DNA of 64,000 bases from Armigeres subalbatus. Lineage: Eukaryota > Arthropoda > Insecta > Diptera > Culicidae. Each line of letters begins with the position of its first letter. Position 1 is the first letter of the stretch. The notes below the pieces were generated by a model. It was not told where the DNA came from. It saw only the letters and a list, made by a program, of their open reading frames with translations, and searched no databases. The stretch is from positions 137,695,121 to 137,759,120 of the forward strand of contig NC_085139.1 of NCBI RefSeq assembly GCF_024139115.2, written 5' to 3'. The position numbers and the translations under genes are program-made. Shown here piece after piece: positions 11,101-21,449 of this stretch.

Positions 11101-11772
11101 GAAACAGAAGGATTCATGGTAGCCATCCAGGACCGGGTAATTGCGACGAAGAACTATCGGCACTATATATTGCACGAAAACGTGGAGGACCGCTGCAGGA
11201 AGTGCAATTCAGTAGGAGAGACGATCGAACATATCGTGTCCGGGTGTTCAGCCTTAGCTGATTCAGCCTATCTCGGTCGTCATAACGAAGTAGCCAAGAT
11301 TGTGCACCAACAGCTTGCTTTAAAGCACAACTTGGTTAACCAGTTTGTCGCCTACTACAAATATGTGCCTGTCCCGGTTCTGGAAAATAGTTTCGTGAAG
11401 CTGTACTGGGATCGCGAGATCATAACGGATGTCCTCATTCGTGCCAATCGGCCCGATATTGTGGTCTACGACAAAAGGATGAAGCGGGTAACCCTCATCG
11501 ACATTGCTGTACCGCTAGACCATAATGTCCAAACAATATTCTCCAACAAGATAACGAAGTACCACGACTTGGCGGAGGAGTTGAAGCAGATGTGGCACCT
11601 GGAGGACGTGCGTATAATTCCGGTTGTTATCTCAGCAACCGGAATCGTCCCGAAATCTCTTCTGAGATCCTTAGGAGAGCTGGAACTATCTCATAACCTC
11701 CATAGCATCCAAAAGACAGTGGTTCTTGGAACTTGCAGCATCGTAAGAAGATTCCTGAACCACCATAACTAA
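8160..11772 (+). pseudogene. R4/Dong-type ORF (RT plus restriction-like endonuclease), two frameshifts
   Basis: The protein would copy the element by target-primed reverse transcription. The frame is open from upstream of 8160, and the true start is unclear. The N-terminal part contains MWTREMNQYVIRCYY and METDMSGRPAM, a Myb-like segment usual in this clade. A shift near 8540 leads to LYTRQRAIMSHNMLTPED. A second one-base loss near 9607 (WAAPGPDFVHNFWYK, then a new frame) leads to the reverse transcriptase: KYRPITCLSSLYK, YIDYKKAYDSVPHSYL, RRGIFQGDTFSPLWF and FMDDLKLFA, with FMDD in place of the usual YADD or FADD. The C-terminus has CRKCNSVGETIEHIVSGC followed by RPDIVVYDKRMKRVTLIDIA, matching the zinc-knuckle and PD-D endonuclease. 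Stop TAA is at 11770. Only two indels spoil it, so it decayed recently or contains sequence errors. Confidence 0.9.
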
Positions 11773-11924
11773 TACATCCGGTGCAAACGTTTATTATAGG
11801 ATTTTAAGTCAACCGGCGAATGAGATCCACAGAGCCTAATCCACTTTGGCATTCAGATTGCCCGGGGTAGGTGAAAATTCCCAGCACGCTTGCTGAGGAA
11901 GTGCCAAAACTCTATAATAATAAT
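11773..11924 (+). other. 3' UTR of Dong-like LINE
   Basis: Untranslated sequence between the ORF stop and the TAA-type tail. No poly(A) is present; the end is a TAA-like run, as expected for this clade. Confidence 0.75.
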
Positions 11925-11948
11925 AATATAATAATAATATAGACTCCG
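11925..11948 (+). repeat. Right target-site duplication of Dong-like LINE
   Basis: Identical to 7845-7868. The Helitron sequence resumes directly after it ('caactactaaaccgatcgg'). Confidence 0.9.
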
Positions 11949-12145
11949 CAACTACTAAACCGATCGGCTTGAAAATTTGTATGCATAGGTTTTTGGGGCC
12001 GGGAAGGTTCTTAAGATGGTTCGAGACCCCTCTCCCTTTTGAAAGAAGGGTTCCATGCAAATGAAACATAAATCTCTTCATAACTCGAGAATTAATCAGA
12101 GAATAAATCGATTTTAGGCGAAACGAAGCTCGTCGGGTCTGCTAG

Positions 12146-12471
12146 TTCTAAATATTTTGAAATCATCCACTGTAATAAAAACGATGCGCGACGACATTAA
12201 AGAATAATTTATAAATCATCCGAACAAAATCGAGTTTAAGGCAGTTTTAAACCGAGGGAAAATTTGTTCGGACTTCGGTCCTCCCGTACTTTAAGACTAG
12301 TTTACAGATCAGGAGCTTGTCTGCAAATTTCGCTTTCGAGATTTATGGAATTCCATTGTAGGATTAGAATTTCGGCCCGATTCAAAATACAATCCGGTGG
12401 AAATCTCCGAGAGTCCGAGCTGTAAACCAGCCTATAAATTAGCCAGGATTTGTTTTACTTTTCGTGATAAA
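12146..12471. other. Unassigned spacer
   Basis: Sequence between the Helitron end and the SINE target duplication. I see no gene, tandem repeat or terminal repeat. It may be interior sequence of the candidate DNA transposon. Confidence 0.5.
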
Positions 12472-12491
12472 ATTGCACGAGTTCCGTCTTT

Positions 12492-12948
12492 GACGAGCTC
12501 GGTGGTCTAGTGGCTACCGCTTCTGCCTAATAAGCAGGAGGTCGTGGGTTCAATTCCAGGCTCGTCCCTTTCCTACTTTGTATTTCTATCTTAGTTCTTT
12601 CTGTGTTACACGTTCTACCAGAACGATTCCTACTGTTAAGCCTTCAACACTAACAATCCAAAAACCTCCCGTGGCACCTATGAGAGGTCGTAGAGTTATC
12701 TGCATCTTTCTCAAGTAGATGTCCAAATTAACCATCCTTTCCCTTCCTCAGCATTCGCAAGGACGTGGCCAGGACAGATCTCGACTATTGGAGAGTGAAT
12801 TGCTTCCATCTAAGAGATAGCGATTAGTCCCAAATCAATATCTGTGGTACCGGATGAAAGTGTTGCTACTCTCATACAATAGTCTTGGCTTGTACCACCT
12901 ACGAATTTGTGCGAAATGCTCAATGCTAATGCTAATGCTAATGCTAAC
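12492..12948 (+). mobile_element. tRNA-derived SINE with perfect target duplication
   Basis: A 457-base element lies between two identical 20-base copies of ATTGCACGAGTTCCGTCTTT (12472-12491 and 12949-12968). The first ~75 bases resemble a tRNA: A-box TGGTCTAGTGG, an anticodon-like arm TCTGC-CTAATAA-GCAGG, and B-box GGTTCAATTCC. The body contains 'aaggacgtggccagg' and the 3' end is a short 'aatgctaatgctaatgct' tail. The architecture fits mosquito tRNA-SINEs, of which Feilai and gecko are described in Aedes; I do not assign it to either. Diverged copies lie at 4100-4661 and 56160-56876. Confidence 0.93.
12503..12557 (+). promoter_or_regulatory. RNA polymerase III internal promoter (A and B boxes) of SINE
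   Basis: The A-box lies at 12503-12513 and the B-box at 12547-12557, a spacing typical of tRNA-type internal promoters. This is inferred from consensus match only; activity is unknown. Confidence 0.75.
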
Positions 12949-13310
12949 ATTGCACGAGTTCCGTCTTTTTGGAAGCACATGGAACAAAGCAATGGGCAAG
13001 ATTCCCGAGGTGAGAGGCTACTTTTAGCGTCATATAAATCAATTTTGATCAAAAAGGACTATGAATTGATTAGATTTAACATTTATTCCAACCATATTCA
13101 TGGAAATAATTTAAATTTCATTTCACTAGTGTTCTTTCCTTGTTGAGATTTTTTGTCTAACTGCTTACATGGGAAATAAAAATTATGCCCATAAAGTTTT
13201 GAAATTTCCACAGCTCTTGAATTTTGTCACAAGGCATTTTATATGTCCCGTTTTACTAGTGCGTTTGTCCCGTTTTTTCACCGAAATGATCTGGTCAGCT
13301 TACCTTAGGG

Positions 13311-13834
13311 CCTTCTTAACTCTTAAGCGGTGATTAGTCATGCGTCTAAACCTGATTTGAGGCCTAAGAGATGAAAAAGTTGGCATTTAATAAGAAAGAG
13401 GCGCTCTAAAAATACTTCACCTACGAATTCACACCAAAGCTTTGCCCTCCCCCCTTGTAAGATTCTTCCCATACAAATTATTTTTTGTTTATATGAAGAG
13501 TAAGAAAATGACAGACCCCCCCCGCCCCCCATTATCTGCTTACGTAATTATTTAACGACCCTCAAAGTTGTACTGATCTGATTCATATCTGATTACATTT
13601 ACACTCTGAGCCTGACGTCTTAAATATTACGTTGATTTGTCTACTCGGAATGGGATTATGTAGTAAGCGTTAATAGAAAAATTTTGTATAACATTAAGTT
13701 TTGAAAAATAAGAGGTGAGCCAGCCAAGGGCTGAAAACCTCTCAAATAAAGACATAAAAAAAGGTTTGAAAACAGCTTTATGATTTTGTTCAGCGGCACA
13801 GCCAAAATTTTTGATAATGCACGACCGTATGAAA
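13311..13834. other. AT-rich DNA, nothing recognised
   Basis: It includes a C-run near 13517-13530 and no credible coding frame. The minus-strand frame at 13338-13532 is glycine-rich only because of that C-run. Confidence 0.5.
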
Positions 13835-14010
13835 AATTTGTTTCGAAATTCCGCGGAATTCCGTTAAGTTTCGTTAAAAGCTAATTTTTTTTAGCGAAAT
13901 TTTTGTAATTTTACGAAATCAATAAATCAGATTTCGCCATGCTAAAATACTGCGAAATTCCGCGGAATTTCGTTTCGAACCACCTCAAACGAAATTTTTC
14001 GAAATACCGC
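13835..14010. repeat. Degenerate CGAAA/CCGCGGAATT repeat
   Basis: 'gaaattccgcggaatt' occurs near 13845 and 13955, among words such as 'tttcgtt' and 'acgaaat'. It resembles the tract at 1192-1350 but is more decayed. Confidence 0.5.
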
Positions 14011-17000
14011 ATATGCTTATCAAAAACGCCTCAGTGTAAGCAGAACGATATGCCCTTACCAACTGTACACAAGTGCGGCGAGCTTGCAGCAGTTGTTTCC
14101 AAATTATATGGAAACTATTGAAATGTAATTAAAGCTTATCTAAATTGACTTCTGTTGCTTTTTTAATGTCAAGCACATAAGAATTTGTAACCTTTTTTTA
14201 TATGATTGATAAAATACTAAAGAAGGGCTATGAAACGTCTTTGGTTAAGGTGGGGGGCGTGTTGCCCAGGTACTTGTTAAAATCCATTTTTTCACGACTT
14301 TTCAAAAAAGCTTTATTACTTGTTTTCTGTACTATTTCGTCTTACCCTAAATGTGTGCAGTGAATTCACAGAATTTCCATTCATGATTTAAACATTTCAG
14401 TTCTGGATTAAATGCTCATTGCCGACGGTGACTGGGTGCGATTCCCGATTGTGTTCAAGACATTTTCTTAGAGTATGTGTTCCATTATAAATAACATGCT
14501 CCTATATCAATAACATTCGCGAAAGAGGCAATTTCGTCTCAATCTGTGTAGTTTTTTGTTGCCATCATGCGTGCTCACTGCTAAACAATGCACAAAATTA
14601 AAAACAAAGCAAAGCCAATTCTTTGTTTTTGAATGTTTTTAATAGATATAGGTATGTTATGAATTAAGGGGACAGAAATCCTAAAGGAAATTCTCTCGAC
14701 TTTTTTGGGTCAACTGTCTGAAAAGAGTCTAAATAGAGGGTTCTTGTATATACTTAATATTTAAAATATTTTTTCAAAATATTTTTGTAAAATAACACAA
14801 AGTTGTTTCGAATTCAATGTTTCATTGCTTTGCGATAGTACTAGAGTAATTCGACACGAAATATTCTGGACTAATACTGTACTTGATTTCATATCTCATC
14901 ATTCCACGATGCTATCAGATGGTCTTCCATAGACCTGAGGTAACACGCGCTGCTGCGTCGAAAATGTCCCAGTAAGGAATGCGATTACATGGAAGAAACA
15001 GAAAAATATAGAACTAACCATATATTAGCACTTATATGGAAACATATCTCCCATCACAACACATTACAAATTTCCATTCTGTTTCTGCCTCATTCAAGAT
15101 TTCACTTCACCTGATCAAATCTGGAAACCGCCAACTGCCACTTATCGACCAGGGTAAAAATTGCTGCCTTCTTCGGAAAAGCTTGGGACAACGAAATGGA
15201 TGGTAATAACCATTCCGAGACTGTAAATATGGAGCAGCTCTACGAAGCGATCCCGCATGCAAACCCCACGAAACCGGCGACGGCCACTCATCGCATAAGA
15301 TAGCAGCATCACCAGGCAACCCATAAAAGCCATCAGTGTGCCATGCTGCTTTCTCCGCTGCATAGTTGATACTACTCACAACATATACAAGCCATGTGTA
15401 GTTCCAGAGTTCTGTAAAGGGGGATAAGTTCTAGTCGAGGGATAACACTAGAAATGTGACAAATACTGTGCTCAAATGCTTCAACAGTGTTCATATTTTT
15501 AGCACAGATTATCATAGTAAATCTCATTATACTTGAATAAATGCTCCTGTTTTTAATTTCATATATGCTCTTGCACTGTTATTAGCTTAGAGCTTCGATG
15601 CCAACCAATGTTTCATAATATTCCTAATTGAAATCCACTAGTGATTGATCGCGATAATAAAACATTGACCATGATTCCAATAATGGTTCTGTTCGGTCTA
15701 ATCCAATGTCCAAGACAAGGCCCCGTCATTGCTGATGGATTAGTCTGGAGAAATAACATAGATTTATGATTCCGGATTATTGGATTACCCAACCACCTCC
15801 ATTTATGTGCAACCCCACCTATCTTGCCTTTCCTATAAGTGCCGTTGAAAGAAGACACCAGAGGATACGCGAGTCATGGATAAATAAAGCAACAAAAATA
15901 TCCGTTCACCGCGAATTATGCTAATGTTTTCTTTTACCAACATTTGTTTCCGTCGCTAAAGAAAGCAAAGGCTAAACGGAAGGTTTCGTCCAGTGTTCGT
16001 AGCTGCCGCTGCTGGTGCTGCTCCAGCGGCTTTGCCAGAGGTAGGTAGCTGGCAAACGAGACCGAATAAAGTATCTCTGGCCGGGAAGATTTATAAAATG
16101 GTAATTCAGACCACTTATGTGCGCCGAGTTTGAAGGTAACCCCCTTGATTTAGGATTCAAGTCGCGTAAAATATGATCCACTGAATAATGATTTCTTAAA
16201 CTGGAGAACATTTTACAAAATCAATTTCCAAGTCGATGCTAGTCTCGTTTACATTAAGTATATGAGGGTTTGACTCCACGGCCACGGGTATCTTAAAAGA
16301 CATGTGTTTCTCATGCCATTTTCAAATTTACTGTTCACTATTTATACGCATATATCGCATAGCTCTATACGCATATATTAACAATTTATAGTCAATTTTA
16401 CGTTTACTATAAATTATTTTTATTTTAAAATATATAATCTGGCATTCTGAGTGTGACGATAGTTTTTTACTTGCCAGATATTTCGTCCGTTGACAGCGAC
16501 CTTTTTAAGATTCCATTGGCTCTTGCACATGATAGAAACTGCTTGTTCAAATGGCCGCTGACACTTAGATTCATCCGCAATCCAATTGGCAATTGAACGG
16601 TTAAAATATCAAAATATATAGCAGAAAAGTCTTACTGTGACATCTAATCTAAAACTCATCCTGCTGTCTAATCAGTTTGCTGTCATATCATACATTTTAG
16701 AAACCTACAGCAAAATAAATCAAAACATGTAATTAATCATGAAAATTTGAATTCGAAAAAAGATTATGATTTCAATTTGGTGTCAACATATATTTTCAAT
16801 TTATTATCATGATGATACCAGACTTTGCTTGTTCGGTAGGTACCTAAGAATATTGGAAACTGTTCTGCAGCATATGAACATAAAAAATTATGTAAGGAGA
16901 CGCATGGTACATTTGAGGGATGATTCATCTTGTGACTAAATGTTTATGCAAGTTTCATTACATTCGCTTAGTTAAAGAAATGAACAAGTGCGCAAGCATT

Positions 17001-17440
17001 TGTATGGCAACTGGTTAACGTGTAGAATACTGCGATCAAAAAATCATGAGGACCATGATTTCCAACAGCAAGATCCAGAGCGTCTTCTAAGTGATTCTCA
17101 CAATTTTTTTACGGTTGTTCTATCCACCCCATCTAGTTTCTAGTGTAGTTAGCTAGTTTGTTATTTTTTAAGGATGCTCATGTTTTATGCTAAATGGCTT
17201 AAGTACGGATGCTGTTATATAGAAATTTAGATCTACCATCGTCAATATGAGTAAAATTTAGAGATTCAGAAGATCTTCTTCTGCTTATGTGTTGATTTTT
17301 TTGTTTATCTATTGCGTTTATTTGACACGCTCAGGCGTGTATAACACTTAACGGAGCCGAGACTCTTCATGATATTTACAAATTATATAATTATCATCAA
17401 CAGTAAGTAAAGGGAAAGGGACGTATACCAAGATACTCGT
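14011..17440. other. Long AT-rich interval without recognised gene
   Basis: No transposon protein, tandem array or inverted terminal repeat was found. Minus-strand frames at 15142-15363, 15613-15858 and 15972-16211 lie in a less AT-rich pocket (15.1-16.2 kb). They have no motif I can name and no convincing splice or start context. A GCTGCTGGTGCTGC-rich patch sits at 16003-16025. This may be old single-copy intergenic or intronic DNA. Confidence 0.45.
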
Positions 17441-17559
17441 GGTAACTCAAGGTTTGATTGCGTAATTTCAGGATGGACGGGGTTGGGACCTAGGTTTGGG
17501 GTATTTTAGCTGCTCATCCGCGTATTCGGCGTCATTAACGGTGTAGCGTAGTGTCGTGC

Positions 17560-18097
17560 TAGCGAGTTGTGGTTCGCCAGGGAGTATCTTCCGAATGGCC
17601 AAAGCTTCATGGTACATGCAACATTAAGACAGAGACAACAAAACAAACTGACGAAGAAAAAAGAAGAAGTATTAGACTTTTATGTCAGACGAGCAAAATG
17701 TGTTGCATTTGTAGTTCTCGATCTCCAAAATCGGCTGGTGCCTTATATAATAAGAATCTGGTAAACAGAACAGCTACTGGAGGAGTGGATGGAAATGGTA
17801 TGGTTATATGCCCCATTTACAAGAAAAGCGTCAAGCGAGCGATCGCCATCCTAAGTGCCCTCTACAAAGTGATATCCCAGATCATCTTCTGTCATCTGTC
17901 ACCAATAGTGAATAAGTTTGTGGGTGGTTCGGTGGTGGCTTGACAACGGACCAGATCATTACTGTACAGCAAATCCTCCAAAAATGTCGTGAATACTTGG
18001 TCCCAACGTACCATATGTTTATCGGTTTCAAGGCGGCATACGATAGTACAGACCGCGTAGAGCTATGGAAGATCATGGACGAGTACAGATTTTGAGC
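17560..18097 (+). pseudogene. RTE-like LINE, reverse transcriptase fragment
   Basis: Conceptual reading from about 17775 gives LEEWME, then a shift to ICPIYKK, ALYKVISQI and FVGGS. A further shift leads to TTDQIITVQQILQKCREY, VPTYHMFIGFKAAYDS and VELWKIMDEY. These are the LP..W..G.ICPIYKKG, Q.C.E and F.AAYDS blocks of the palm/fingers region in APE-type LINEs of the RTE kind. At least two frameshifts and loss of both ends make it non-functional. It is the same family as the fragments at 23.5, 27.7 and 59.3 kb. The first ~200 bases (17560-17770) are not clearly alignable. Confidence 0.78.
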
Positions 18098-18488
18098 TTA
18101 GCTTAGTTTTAGCTATGCTTGACTACACATATCTCCGTGATTAACCAGAATCAGTGAAATTACCCAAAAAATCAACTTGTAAATTTACTGAATCTTAGTT
18201 AATTCTGATGCAACCGTGTCAAATAGTTCTTTAAATAAACGCATCTGCCCAGTATAAAGCAAACAGAGAAGATCATGCCTTTTTTAAACGATAGCCCCTT
18301 GCACGCAGCAAGGCGGATAGGAGACCTAATGTTCTATTTAGGAAAACAAAACGTTAGCCAGTAACAAGGCGAGGAAGGAAGATGATCTCCTCATTACCAT
18401 GTGCTTTTAGCACGTAAAAAAGTCTAGAGCATTTTTTCATACTTACTCTTAACGGATTTACTTGCAACAACGACAGTAAATCCTGTCT

Positions 18489-18566
18489 TCTTCTTCTTTC
18501 TCTTCTTATTGGCATTACATCCCCACACTGGGACAGAGCCGCCTCACCTTAGTGTTCATTAACACT
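18489..18566 (-). mobile_element. Truncated GAA-tailed SINE
   Basis: This matches the 3' end of the SINE at 56377-56656: a TTC-triplet run, then 'ttggcattacatccccaca' and 'gggacagagccgcctc'. The remainder is cut off where the foldback structure begins at 18559. Confidence 0.7.
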
Positions 18567-18859
18567 CCTCCGACCGTGATAGGTTTTACTTACACGAACG
18601 ACCATGCCTCGAAAGACACTATTTTCAAATCGCTATATCTCAGCCGTTAGTGAACCGATTTGAACAATTTTGGGACTCACAAATTTTCCCGTCCATCAAG
18701 ATTTGTCTGAGATGTTGAGACCTCCGATCGGACCAAAATGACCTCTGTGGACCTCCAAACGTCGGAGCAAGTCGCGATTTTCATACAAATTTCGTGGTTG
18801 GTGCTCACCAGCTCTATGTTCATGCTAATATTAGTAAGATACTTCGAAATCCGTGAGAT

Positions 18860-21435
18860 TTAGAAAGTTGCCGTCTTCTCCAATTTTGTTCAGGAGACCA
18901 AAACCATACTGTCGCAGATCATTTTATTTTGGAACTCGTCCGCTTGGCGGCGCTAGTGTATATGGGAATACTCGTTGGGTCAAATATTTCGGAATCCGAA
19001 AGATTTAGAAAGCTGCCGTCTTCTACAATTTTGTTCAGGAGGCCAAAACCATACTGTCGCAGATCATTTTATTTTGGAACTCGTCCGCTTGGCGGCGCTA
19101 GTGTATATGGGAATACTCGTTGGGTCAAATATTTCCAGGAATCCGAAAGATTTAGAAAGCTGCCGTCTTCTACAATTTTGTTCAGGAGGCCAAAACCATA
19201 CTGTCGCAGATCATTTTATTTTGAACTCGTCCGCTTGGCAGCGCTAGAGTATATGGAATACTCGTTGGGTCAAATATTTCGGAATCCGAAAGATTTAGAA
19301 AGCTGCCGTCTTCTACAATTTTGTTCAGGAGGCCAAACCATACTGTCGCAGATCATTTTATTTTGGAACTCGTCCGCTTGGCGGCGCTAGAGTATATAGA
19401 ATACTCGTTGGGTCAAATATTTCGGAATCCGAAAGATTTAGAAAGCTGCCGTCTTCTACAATTTTGTTCAGGAGGCCAAAACCATACTGTCGCAGATCAT
19501 ATTACGGAACTCGTTCGCTTGGCAGCGCTAGTGTATATAAAAAGCTCGTTATGTCAAATATTTCGGAATCCGAAAGATTTAGAAAGCTGCCGTCTTCTAC
19601 AATTTTGTTCAGGAGGCCAAAACCATACTGTCGCAGATCATTTTATTTTGAACTCGTCCGCTTGGCGGCGCTAGAGTATATGGAATACTCGTTGGGTCAA
19701 ATATTTCGGAATCCGAAAGATTTGAAAGCTGCCGTCTTCTACAATTTTGTTCAGGAGGCCACAACCATACTGTCGCAGATCATTTTATTTTGGAACTCGT
19801 CCGCTTGGCGGCGCCAGTGGATCTCACGATACACGTTGAGTCAAATATTTCGGAATCCGAAAGATTTAGAAAGCTGCCGTCTTCTACAATTTTGTTCAGG
19901 AGGCCAAAACCATACTGTCGCAGATCATTTTATTTTGGAACTCGTCCGCTTGGCGGCGCTAGTGTATATGGGAATACTCGTTGGGTCAAATATTTCGGAA
20001 TCCGAAAGATTTAGAAAGCAGCCGTCTTCTACAATTTTGTTCAGGAGGCCAAAACCATACTGTCGCAGATCATATTATTTTGGAACTCGTCCGCTTGGCG
20101 GCGCTAGTGTATATGGAATACTCGTTGGGTTAAATATTTTGAAATCCGAAAGATTGAGAAGTTGCCGTCTTCTACAATTCTGTTCACGCGCCCAAAACCA
20201 TACTGTCGCAGATCATTTTATTTTGAACCTCGTCCGCTTGGCGGCGCTAGAGTATATGGGAATACTCGTTGGGTCAAATATTTCGGAATCCGAAAGATTT
20301 AGAAAGCTGCCGTCTTCTACAATTTTGTTCAGGAGGCCAAAACCATACTGTCGCAGATCATTTTATTTTGGAACTCGTCCGCTTGGCGGCGCTAGTGTAT
20401 ATGGGAATACTCGTTGAGTCAAATATTTCGGAATCCGAAAGATTTAGAAAGCTGCCGTCTTCTACAATTTTGTTCAGGAGGCCAAAACCATACTGTCGCA
20501 GATCATTTTATTTTGGAACTCGTCCGCTTGGCGGCGCTAGTGTATATGGGAATACTCGTTGGGTCAAATATTTCGGAATCCGTGAGATTTAGAAAGCTTC
20601 CGTCTTCTACAATTTTCTTCAGGAGGCCAAAACCATACTGTTGCAGATCATATTGTTTTGGAACTCTTCCGCTTGGCAGCGCTAGTGTATATGGGAAAAC
20701 TCGTTGGACCAAATATTTCAGATTTCCGAAAGATTTAGAAAGCTGCCGTCTTCTACAATTTTGTTCAGGAGGGTAAAACCATACTGTTTAAGATCATATT
20801 GTTTCGGAACTCGTCCGCTTGGCGGTGCTAGTGTATATAGGAATACTCGTTGTTTTTATTTCAGAATCCGAAAGATTCATAAAGCTGCCGTCTTCTACAA
20901 TTTTGGTCAGGAAGGTAAAACCATACTGTCGCAGATCATATCATCTCGAAACTCGTCCGCTCAGCGGCGCTAGTGTATATGGGAATACTGGTTGGGTCAA
21001 ATATTTCGGAATCCGAAAGATTTAGAAAGCCGCAGTCTTCTACATTTTGTGTCAGGAGGCCAGACCCATACTGTCGCAGATCATTTTATTTTGGAACTCG
21101 TCCGCTTGGCGGCGCTAGTGTATATGGGAATACTCGTTGGGTCAAATATTTCGGAATCCGAAAGATTTAGAAAGCTGCCGTCATCTACAGTTTTTTTCAG
21201 GAGACCAAAACCGTCCACTTGGCGGCACTAGTGTATTTGAGAAAGCTCGTTGGGTCAAATATTTCGGAATCCGAAAAATTTAGGAAGTTGCCGTCTTCTA
21301 CAATTTTGTTCAGGAGGCCAAAACCATACTGTCGCAGATCATATTATTTTGGAACTCGTCCGCTTGGCGGCGCTAGTGTATATAAGAAAGCTAGTTGAGT
21401 CAAATATTTCGGAACCCGAATTCTACAATTTTGTT
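18860..21435 (+). repeat. Tandem array of ~145-bp unit, about 18 copies
   Basis: Each unit contains 'gccgtcttctacaattttg', 'ccaaaaccatactgtcgcag', 'aactcgtccgcttggcggcg' and 'gggtcaaatatttcggaatc'. Unit landmarks near 19011, 19158 and 19301 give 143-147-base spacing. Units are most alike in the middle and more diverged towards the inner end (20700-21430), where small deletions occur. The long open frames here are by-products of the repeat. Confidence 0.95.
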
Positions 21436-21449
21436 TAGGACGCCAAAAA

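Larger units (their letters stand above)
7869..11924 (+). mobile_element. R4/Dong-like LINE, near full length
   Basis: This 4.06-kb LINE is bounded by a perfect 24-base duplication. A 5' UTR (about 7912-8150) holds two similar blocks around 'aggtgggagct' and 'catgaaaaaccacca'. One long ORF follows, broken by two frameshifts, then a 3' UTR of about 140 bases ending in TAA-like repeats. The clade is assigned from the single ORF, the DNA-binding-like N-terminus and the C-terminal restriction-like endonuclease, which differs from the APE-type endonuclease of the other LINEs here. Insertion in TAA repeats matches Dong. It interrupts a Helitron and is therefore younger than it. Confidence 0.88.
7771..12145 (+). 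mobile_element. Short Helitron-like element split by a LINE
   Basis: The 5' end begins TCTATATACATAAAAATG and continues 'aatttctgtctgtttggacc'. The 3' part starts at 'actccgcaactactaaaccg' (11943), contains 'ttcataactcgagaattaat', and ends GTCGGGTCTGCTAG at 12145. It lies between A (7770) and T (12146), the usual Helitron A|T target. A small hairpin (ACGA, loop AGC, TCGT) precedes the CTAG end. No Rep/helicase is encoded, so the element is non-autonomous. Without the LINE it would be about 300 bases. Confidence 0.72.
6957..13310. mobile_element. Candidate DNA transposon enclosing nested elements
   Basis: The left end near 6957 ('ccttagggtaggcaaacca') and the reverse complement of the right end near 13310 ('ccctaaggtaagctgacca') match at roughly 16 of 23 positions. 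Both ends have 'gtcccgtttttt'-type words just inside (7000-7075 and 13240-13280). The middle is occupied by the Helitron/Dong nest and the SINE. I could not define a target duplication and see no transposase, so the pairing may be coincidental or two separate copies. hAT-like ends are one possibility. Confidence 0.4.

Noticed and set aside
12492..12570. Possible tRNA gene (Ile-like anticodon loop)
   Set aside because: The sequence continues into a conserved SINE body with tandem tail and a 20-base target duplication. It also lacks a proper acceptor stem, so it is a SINE head.
18860..21435. CRISPR-like array or long repeat protein
   Set aside because: Units are contiguous tandem repeats of about 145 bases with no unique spacers, and the DNA is eukaryotic in character. 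The open frames change phase with small indels.
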